Shown here piece after piece: positions 58,336 to 64,000 of a stretch of DNA of 64,000 bases. The position numbers and the translations under genes are program-made. Each line of letters begins with the position of its first letter. Within the stretch, counting starts at the first letter, position 1. The notes below the pieces were generated by a model. The model was not told where the DNA came from, did no database searches, and saw nothing but the letters and a program-made list of their open reading frames with translations. The stretch covers positions 21,000-84,999 of the forward strand of contig UQAQ01000010.1 of the NCBI GenBank assembly GCA_900539115.1, given 5' to 3'. Source of the DNA: an uncultured Roseburia sp. GTDB lineage: Bacteria; Bacillota; Clostridia; Lachnospirales; Lachnospiraceae.

Positions 58336-59121
58336 ATGTTATTAACGATAGATATCGGAAATACCAATTTGACATTTGGTGTTTTTGAAGGAGAAATTTT
58401 ACGGTCAACTTTCCGCTTGACAACCAATATTCCACGTACGTCCAATGAATTTGGTGATGCGATCGTGGAAGGGTTGTCGAGACAGCATATTTCGGAAACA
58501 ACGATTGATGATGTGATCATTGCCTCGGTTGTACCAAAAGTGATGTATTCGCTGGTAAGCGGGATTAAAAAATATTTTCACTGCACTCCGTATGTGGTAG
58601 GCGAAGGGACCAAATCCGGGATTCATATTGCGGCGTCAAATCCGAGTGAGATCGGAGCTGACCGTATTGTAGATGCCGTAGGAGCTTATGATCTTTATGG
58701 TGGTCCTGTGATCGTGGTGGATTACGGAACGGCGACGACATACGATCTTGTCACAAAAGACGGTGTTTTTGCGGCACGTGTTACCTGCCCGGGAATTAAG
58801 ATCAGTACAAAGGCACTTTGGTCTAGTACGGCACAGCTTCCGGAGATTGAGATCAAGATGCCGGAGACGATTCTTGCGAAAAATACGATCACCAGTATGC
58901 AGGCAGGAATTATGTATGGCACGGTTGGCCAGACCGAGTACATTATCCGAAAGATCAAAGAAGAATCCGGAATATCCGATATCAAAGTAGTTGCCACAGG
59001 CGGACTGGGAAGAATTGTCGCCGATGCAACAGATTCCATCGATGTGTACGATGCACACCTGACACTTCAGGGAATCCGGTTGATCTATGAAAAGACAAAA
59101 GCGGCCCGTCAGAAAGGATAA
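58336..59121 (+). CDS. coaX: Type III pantothenate kinase
   Basis: A 261-residue ASKHA-fold kinase for the first step of CoA synthesis. Signatures: LLTIDIGNTNLTFGVFEG (phosphate loop), NPSEIGADRIVDAVGAYDLYG (catalytic Asp region) and VVDYGTATTYDLV. The length is normal. ATG 58336 follows AGAGGAAAAAGAG. dusB begins 4 bp after its stop, an association seen in many Clostridia. Confidence 0.95.
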   Translation: MLLTIDIGNTNLTFGVFEGEILRSTFRLTTNIPRTSNEFGDAIVEGLSRQHISETTIDDVIIASVVPKVMYSLVSGIKKYFHCTPYVVGEGTKSGIHIAASNPSEIGADRIVDAVGAYDLYGGPVIVVDYGTATTYDLVTKDGVFAARVTCPGIKISTKALWSSTAQLPEIEIKMPETILAKNTITSMQAGIMYGTVGQTEYIIRKIKEESGISDIKVVATGGLGRIVADATDSIDVYDAHLTLQGIRLIYEKTKAARQKG

Positions 59122-59125
59122 GCCT

Positions 59126-60100
59126 ATGAATGTGGAGGAGTCCTGGAAGATTGGAGATGTCGAGATCCCGGGAAAATTGATTCTTGCACCGATGGCAGGT
59201 GTGACGGATCTTCCGTACCGTCAGATCTGTAAAGAAATGGGAGCGGATCTGATCTGTACAGAAATGGTCAGTGCAAAAGGCATTTATTATAACAGCCCAA
59301 ACACACAGCCGTTATTGGAGATCAATCCCAAAGAGCGTCCCGTGTCTCTGCAGTTATTCGGCGCAGATCCGGACATTATCAGCGAGATGGCGGCCCGTAT
59401 CGAGGAACTGCCATTTGATATTCTGGACATCAATATGGGATGTCCGGTGCCAAAAGTTGTCAATAACGGAGAGGGTTCTGCTCTTTTGAAAAATATTCCG
59501 CTCGCAGAAGAAATCATACGAAAAACCGTGCGAGCGATTCACAAACCGGTCACTGTAAAATTTCGGAAAGGCTTCCGCGATGGCGAATGCCAGGCAGTTG
59601 ATCTGGCAAAGGCAGCAGAGGCAGCAGGAGCTTCCGCGGTAGCGGTGCATGGGCGCACGAGAGAGCAGTATTACAGCGGAAAAGCAGATTATGAGATCAT
59701 CCGCAAAGTCAAAGAGGCGGTTTCGATTCCGGTCATTGGAAATGGCGATATTACCTGTGGTGCCGATGTGGAAAGAATGGGGCAGGAAACCGGATGCGAT
59801 GCCTTTATGATTGGCCGCGGTGCCAGAGGGAATCCGTGGATCTTTGAACGGATCCGCCATTACATGAAAACCGGAGAAATACTTCCGAAACCGGGAATCC
59901 AAGAACTTTATGCCATGATCGAACGTCATGCCGCAATGCAGGCAGAGTGGAAGGGCGAATTGTATGGAATGCGGGAAATGCGGACGCATATCGCATGGTA
60001 TACCGCAGGATATCCACATTCTGCAGCCATCCGAAGAGAGATCAATCGGGTGGAAACTTTGGAGGATTTGAAAAAAGTGTTCTCCGCTTTTATTAAATAA
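59126..60100 (+). CDS. dusB: tRNA-dihydrouridine synthase
   Basis: A 324-residue FMN enzyme that reduces uridine in the tRNA D-loop. Motifs: LILAPMAGVTDLPYRQICKE, the FMN/catalytic region ILDINMGCPVPKVVNNGEGS (active-site Cys in MGCP), AVAVHGRTREQYYSGKADY and MIGRGARGNPWIF. ATG 59126 follows AAAGGATAAGCCT; an earlier in-frame ATG lies inside coaX. A strong terminator closes the operon at 60117. Confidence 0.94.
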   Translation: MNVEESWKIGDVEIPGKLILAPMAGVTDLPYRQICKEMGADLICTEMVSAKGIYYNSPNTQPLLEINPKERPVSLQLFGADPDIISEMAARIEELPFDILDINMGCPVPKVVNNGEGSALLKNIPLAEEIIRKTVRAIHKPVTVKFRKGFRDGECQAVDLAKAAEAAGASAVAVHGRTREQYYSGKADYEIIRKVKEAVSIPVIGNGDITCGADVERMGQETGCDAFMIGRGARGNPWIFERIRHYMKTGEILPKPGIQELYAMIERHAAMQAEWKGELYGMREMRTHIAWYTAGYPHSAAIRREINRVETLEDLKKVFSAFIK

Positions 60101-60116
60101 TCACACAGATATCAAA

Positions 60117-60148
60117 GTATGAACATCGTTTGTTCATACTTTTTTTTT
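60117..60148 (+). terminator. Intrinsic terminator after dusB
   Basis: AGTATGAACA pairs with TGTTCATACT around a 4-base loop, followed by eight or more T residues. Confidence 0.9.
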
Positions 60149-60164
60149 AACATAAAAAGGAATT

Positions 60165-60224
60165 ATTCAGGCGGGAAAAGAACACGAAGTGTTCGAAATG
60201 CGAATTTAGGGGCAATCCCTGAAT
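60165..60224 (+). other. Structured leader of the MacAB-like operon
   Basis: ATTCAGG (60165-60171) pairs with CCTGAAT (60218-60224), enclosing GAACAC-gaa-GTGTTC (60180-60194). An AGGGG/CCCT stem near 60208-60220 competes with the outer helix. No T-tract follows. It may be a regulatory leader or a small repeat. Confidence 0.5.
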
Positions 60225-60258
60225 ATTCCCGGAATTATAAAGACAGGAGGCGGCGCGT

Positions 60259-61698
60259 GTGAAACAGAAATTAAAAAAACATCGAAAGAAAATAGTGGTG
60301 ATAGCGATAGTGCTTGTTATCGTTATTGCGGCAGTGGTAATTATCGGAAAAGTCAAAAGCGGACAGACAAAGAAAGAGAAACAGGAAATCCAGAAGGAGA
60401 ATACTGTTTCGCTGGAGAAGATGGATCTGACAAAATCCATCAGTGCGACGGGAACGATTGAAAGTAAGGAGTCCCGCGAGGTATCGGCAAATGTCAATGG
60501 TGTGACGATAAAGAAAGTCAATGTATCGGTAGGAGACGAGGTAAAAAAGGGAAAATCTCTTATTACTTTTGATGAGACTGATCTGCAGGAAAGTTTGTCG
60601 GAAGCAAAAGATTCTCTTTCGGACGCACAGTCGGAGGGGGCGTCTTCGATTGAAAAAGCGCAAAAACAGGTAAGCGATGCGAAAAGCGAATATGCCGATG
60701 TGAAAAGTGAAGAAAACAGCAAAACAGCCAAAGCGAAAAAGGCATATGAAGAGGCAAAGAAATCGAAGCAGAAAGAGCAGATCTCGCAGGCAAAGACAGA
60801 ATATGAAAATGCGGTTTCAACGAGAAAATCAACATTAAAACAAAGTAAATCAAGTATCGAGCAGGCACAGGAAGCCTTGGAAACGGCGAAGAGCAGTGCC
60901 AAGAAAAGCATCAAAGAAGCGAAAAAACAAGTGACACAGGCGCAGGAAAGTTTGGATAAATGTGCGGTAACCGCCCCAATGGACGGAATCGTTACTTCCA
61001 TTTCCGTCCAGGAAGGCGATACGTACAGTGGCGGAACCATTCTTCAGATCGAAGATGTGAGCGGTTATACAATTTCTACAAGTGTAGACGAATATGACAT
61101 CAGCAATGTGAAAGTCGGACAGAAAGTTATTGTTTTAACCGAAGCGACGGATGAAGATGAGCTGGAAGGCGAAGTAACATTTGTAGCACCTTCTACAGAA
61201 AGCAGCAGTGGCAGTTCTTCTTCCCAAAGTGGAGAAAGCGGTGGAATGACATCCACGAGCAGCAGTTCCGACGGATACGAAGTGCAGATTGCATTGAAAA
61301 CGGCCGATGACCGGTTGAAACTCGGACTTACTGCGCGATGCAGCATTGTCGAAGAAGAAGCTGCGGACGTATTTGCGGTTCCATACGATGCCGTTTCTCA
61401 AAATACAAGCGGCGAATCGGTGATCAATGTTTCCGAAGGTGAAAACGGAAGCGTTTCGAAAAAACAGATTGTCGTTACGAAAGGAATGGAAAGCGATTAT
61501 TATGTAGAAGTACAGAGTGACGAGCTGACAGAGGGCATGAAAGTAATTATTCCAACGGATTCCACCTCTGATTCTACAAGTGAGGAATCAGAAAAAGACA
61601 GTCTTAACGGCCTCCTTGGTGGAGGCGTTGGAATGCAGGGCGGCTCCGGCGGAGGTCCTGGTGGTGGCGGTGCACCGGGAGGTGGTGGTCGTCCATGA
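60259..61698 (+). CDS. MacA/HlyD-like periplasmic adaptor (membrane fusion) protein
   Basis: A 479-residue protein with one N-terminal membrane anchor (about 11-31), a split biotinyl-lipoyl domain (ISATGTIESKESREVSANVNG and CAVTAPMDGIVTSISVQEGD), a long coiled coil between the halves (about 105-235, rich in KSEEN and KAKKAYEEAKK), a beta-barrel part with a Ser-rich loop (about 315-340), and a Gly-rich C-terminus (GGGPGGGGAPGGGGRP). In Gram-positives such adaptors work with MacB-like ABC transporters. The start is GTG 60259 behind AGGAGG (60245-60250). Its stop overlaps the ATPase start (ATGA). Confidence 0.92.
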   Translation: MKQKLKKHRKKIVVIAIVLVIVIAAVVIIGKVKSGQTKKEKQEIQKENTVSLEKMDLTKSISATGTIESKESREVSANVNGVTIKKVNVSVGDEVKKGKSLITFDETDLQESLSEAKDSLSDAQSEGASSIEKAQKQVSDAKSEYADVKSEENSKTAKAKKAYEEAKKSKQKEQISQAKTEYENAVSTRKSTLKQSKSSIEQAQEALETAKSSAKKSIKEAKKQVTQAQESLDKCAVTAPMDGIVTSISVQEGDTYSGGTILQIEDVSGYTISTSVDEYDISNVKVGQKVIVLTEATDEDELEGEVTFVAPSTESSSGSSSSQSGESGGMTSTSSSSDGYEVQIALKTADDRLKLGLTARCSIVEEEAADVFAVPYDAVSQNTSGESVINVSEGENGSVSKKQIVVTKGMESDYYVEVQSDELTEGMKVIIPTDSTSDSTSEESEKDSLNGLLGGGVGMQGGSGGGPGGGGAPGGGGRP

Positions 61699-62399
61699 TA
61701 AAGCCAATCATTGAATGCAAAAAAATCGTAAAACGTTTTTATATCGGCCAGCCTAACGAATTGGAAATTCTCCACGGAATCGATTTGACCGTAAATATGG
61801 GAGAATTTGTCTCAATCGTAGGCGAATCCGGTTCCGGTAAATCGACATTGATGAACATTTTGGGAGCACTTGACCGTCCGACGGAAGGAACGTATTTTTT
61901 GGACGGAGTCGATGTCGGGGCTGGAAAGGATAAGCAGTTATCGGAGATTCGAAACCGGCAGATTGGATTTGTCTTTCAGACTTACAATCTGATCGCCCGG
62001 ACCACGGCACTTTCCAATGTGGAACTTCCCCTGCTTTATGCCGGTGTGGCGAAAGCAGAACGGACGCGCAAGGCGAAAGAACTGCTTGAACTTGTCGGCA
62101 TGCAGGAGCGAATGACCCACCGCCCGGATGAATTATCCGGAGGCCAGAAACAGAGAGTGGCGATCGCACGTGCCATGGCGAACGATCCTTCCATCATACT
62201 GGCCGATGAGCCGACAGGAGCTTTGGACAGCAAAACCGGACGTGTTATCATGGATATTTTCCATAAACTGCATGAAGAACAGGGAAAAACCATCGTTCTG
62301 ATCACACATTCCAATGAACTGGCAAATGAAACAGAACGTATCATTACACTTCGTGATGGCGAGATCACGGGAATCCGAAAGGGGGAACTGGTATGTTGA
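61695..62399 (+). CDS. MacB-like ABC transporter ATPase
   Basis: A 234-residue nucleotide-binding protein: Walker A GESGSGKST, Q-loop FQTYNLI, signature LSGGQKQR, Walker B IILADEPTGALDSKTG and switch His in LITHSN. It overlaps the adaptor gene by 4 bp upstream and the permease by 7 bp downstream, so the three form one transporter. Likely exports a peptide or toxic compound; no dedicated peptide gene is seen nearby. Confidence 0.94.
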   Translation: MIKPIIECKKIVKRFYIGQPNELEILHGIDLTVNMGEFVSIVGESGSGKSTLMNILGALDRPTEGTYFLDGVDVGAGKDKQLSEIRNRQIGFVFQTYNLIARTTALSNVELPLLYAGVAKAERTRKAKELLELVGMQERMTHRPDELSGGQKQRVAIARAMANDPSIILADEPTGALDSKTGRVIMDIFHKLHEEQGKTIVLITHSNELANETERIITLRDGEITGIRKGELVC

Positions 62400-63682
62400 T
62401 ATGGGAAAATGTGAAATTGGCATTTCAGGCGCTGCTTGCCAACAAAATGCGGGCTCTTCTTACGATGCTTGGTATCATTATCGGTATCGGAGCCGTGATT
62501 GCCATCATGACAGTAAGTTCTTCGCTTACCAATTCCATTTCTGATTCTTTCCAGGAAATGGGAGCCAATAACATCACGGTCGGTCTGAAGCAGACGAGCA
62601 GCACGACAGAAACCCGTTCCAATGGCTTGAAATTCGGGGTTGCTAACCGAAATTCAACGGTGGAAAAAGAAGACCTTATCACGGATGATATGTTGTCGGA
62701 ATTGAAAACGGAATTTTCTGATAAAATCGATGCCATTGCCATCAGCGAAACGGTGGCAAGCGGAACGGTACACGATGGGAGCAACACAGCAAATATTTCC
62801 ATCAGTGGCATTAACTCGGATTATTTTTCCAGCGACGATGTAACCCTTTTGGCAGGAAGACGATTGACAAGCGACGACAATACAGGAAAAAAGAAAGTTA
62901 TCATGATTTCAGATAAAGTGGTGGATCAAATTTTTGACGGGGATTCGCAAAAGGCACTTTCTCAGAAAATCCAAGTGGAAATAGATGGAATTTATTACCA
63001 ATATTACGTTGTCGGCGTATACAAATACGAGTCCAATAACTCATTTTCTTCTTCCTCGGACGAAGATATTACGACGACAGCGTATATTCCTATTTTAACC
63101 GGGAAAGCGCAGACGCATTCCAACGAAGGATATCAGCAGTTTACTGTTGTAACGAAAAGTGGAATCGACAGTGTTTCGACATTTGCGACGCAGATTGAGA
63201 ACTTTTTTGCGCCGTATTACAGTTCCAATGAAGATTACAAAGTTTCGACGACAACGATGGAATCCATGACGGAATCCATGAGTGACATGATCGGTACGGT
63301 TTCCATCGCGATTTCATTTATCGCCGGCATCTCACTTTTAGTCGGAGGCATCGGCGTAATGAATATCATGCTCGTATCCATCACGGAGAGAACGCGGGAA
63401 ATAGGGACCAGAAAGGCATTGGGGGCAAAAAACAGTTCCATCCGCTTCCAGTTTATTATCGAATCCATGATATTGTGCCTCATCGGTGGGATCTTAGGCA
63501 TCCTAGTCGGCTTTTTGCTCGGCGCCATCGCCGCCTCTATCCTCGGATATTCAGCGGCTGTTCCGGTGGCAGCGATTATCATAGCCGTCGGATTCTCCAT
63601 GGTCATAGGCATCTTCTTTGGATATTACCCGGCAAACAAAGCTGCCCGCATGGACCCAATCGAAGCCCTAAGGTATGAGTGA
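62393..63682 (+). CDS. MacB-like ABC permease
   Basis: A 429-residue permease with the four-helix MacB layout: one helix near residues 20-45 (RALLTMLGIIIGIGAVIAIM), a large extracellular domain (about 50-295) and three C-terminal helices (from SIAISFIAGISLLVGGIGVMN) with the FtsX motif ITERTREIGTRKALGAK. Together with the adaptor and ATPase it forms a MacAB-type exporter, without an outer membrane partner as expected in a Gram-positive. The tandem repeat begins 8 bp after the stop. Confidence 0.94.
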   Translation: MLIWENVKLAFQALLANKMRALLTMLGIIIGIGAVIAIMTVSSSLTNSISDSFQEMGANNITVGLKQTSSTTETRSNGLKFGVANRNSTVEKEDLITDDMLSELKTEFSDKIDAIAISETVASGTVHDGSNTANISISGINSDYFSSDDVTLLAGRRLTSDDNTGKKKVIMISDKVVDQIFDGDSQKALSQKIQVEIDGIYYQYYVVGVYKYESNNSFSSSSDEDITTTAYIPILTGKAQTHSNEGYQQFTVVTKSGIDSVSTFATQIENFFAPYYSSNEDYKVSTTTMESMTESMSDMIGTVSIAISFIAGISLLVGGIGVMNIMLVSITERTREIGTRKALGAKNSSIRFQFIIESMILCLIGGILGILVGFLLGAIAASILGYSAAVPVAAIIIAVGFSMVIGIFFGYYPANKAARMDPIEALRYE

Positions 63683-63690
63683 GGCGGGTG

Positions 63691-64000
63691 GCTTGCTGAC
63701 GAAGTCAGCAACTCTAATGCCAGCCGCCGACCTGCCGCCGAGCGAAGCGAGGGGGCGATACCAATTAGGCTTGCTGACGAAGTCAGCAACTCTAATGCCA
63801 GCCGCCGACCTGCCGCCGAGCGAAGCGAGGGGGCGATACCAATTAGGCTTGCTGACGAAGTCAGCAACTCTAATGCCAGCCGCCGACCTGCCGCCGAGCG
63901 AAGCGAGGGGGCGATACCAATTAGGCTTGCTGACGAAGTCAGCAACTCTAATGCCAGCCGCCGACCTGCCGCCGAGCGAAGCGAGGGGGCGATACCAATT
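63691..64000. repeat. 78-bp tandem repeat array (four copies, runs off the window)
   Basis: Units start at 63691, 63769, 63847 and 63925 and are identical as far as seen; the last lacks two bases at the window end. Each unit carries the hairpin TTGCTGAC-gaa-GTCAGCAA and a GC-rich half with AGCGAAGCGAGGGGGCG. There are no unique spacers, so it is not CRISPR. 78 bp is 26 codons, which keeps frames open, including one on the minus strand. No gene is seen in 63683-64000. Confidence 0.92.

Noticed and set aside
63625..63945. Minus-strand reading frame with 26-residue repeats across the array
   Set aside because: It is open only because the repeat length is a multiple of three. It overlaps the end of the permease gene antisense and has no ribosome binding site at its start.
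63691..64000. CRISPR array
   Set aside because: The 78-bp units are contiguous and identical with no unique spacers, and no cas gene is in the window.

Overview
The window is a chromosomal segment from a low-to-mid-GC, anaerobic, spore-forming-lineage Firmicute, most likely Lachnospiraceae (Clostridia). The signs are SpoVAD/SpoVAE, a fused SecDF, a DUF4364 protein, a eukaryotic-type UDP-sugar pyrophosphorylase, the conserved order rho-rpmE-yqhQ-prmC-prfA, AGGAGG-type ribosome binding sites and consensus sigma-A promoters. No tRNA, rRNA, insertion sequence, prophage or CRISPR array was found. I do not name a species.

Layout. 1-5.7 kb: a macro-domain/HTH protein, a von Willebrand A protein and a 51-residue protein, then a promoter-terminator cassette and a structured repeat in front of a MATE exporter, a YjbR-MGMT fusion and a divergent lipoprotein. 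5.7-10 kb: a T-box riboswitch (leucine specifier inferred) in front of cstA, then a second-type RsmH methyltransferase, DUF1294 and a coiled-coil protein. 10-14.3 kb: a TetR regulator and a MacB-like ABC ATPase/FtsX permease pair, with near-identical palindromic operators in front of the regulator and the ATPase gene. 14.3-19.4 kb: a secreted Ig-like protein, a WYL regulator, a FIST sensor plus soluble chemoreceptor pair, and a Nudix hydrolase. 19.4-24 kb: a 140-nt hairpin element, a MarR regulator with putative operator, and a heterodimeric ABC exporter with one degenerate ATP site.

24-30.8 kb: housekeeping and sporulation genes (pta, tadA, secDF, spoVAD-spoVAE without spoVAC, an AI-2E-type permease). 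30.8-39.7 kb: a block of secreted cell-surface proteins with Lys-rich Ig-like or Fn3-like modules and Pro/Thr linkers (polysaccharide deacetylase, GDPD phosphodiesterase, a 1105-residue repeat protein, M23 peptidase), each with its own promoter or terminator signals. 39.7-50.7 kb: a leftward DUF4364-radical SAM-malic enzyme cluster, then rightward UDP-sugar pyrophosphorylase, rho (with an Asn-rich prion-like insert), rpmE, yqhQ, prmC, prfA, a PAS-like protein and a second AI-2E permease.

50.7-60.1 kb: a TetM/EF-G-like GTPase fused to a YacP/Rae1-type NYN nuclease, a SpoU methyltransferase, NfeD plus SPFH protein, argF, citrate synthase, a small unknown protein, coaX and dusB. 60.1-64 kb: a MacAB-like three-gene export operon, then four copies of a 78-bp tandem repeat running off the window.

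The most interesting items are the GTPase-NYN fusion (possibly a self-targeting ribosomal A-site mRNA cleavage factor), the Rho with a prion-like insert, the leucine-type T-box on cstA, the FIST plus soluble MCP pair, the macro/vWA/small-protein cluster, and several structured non-coding elements.
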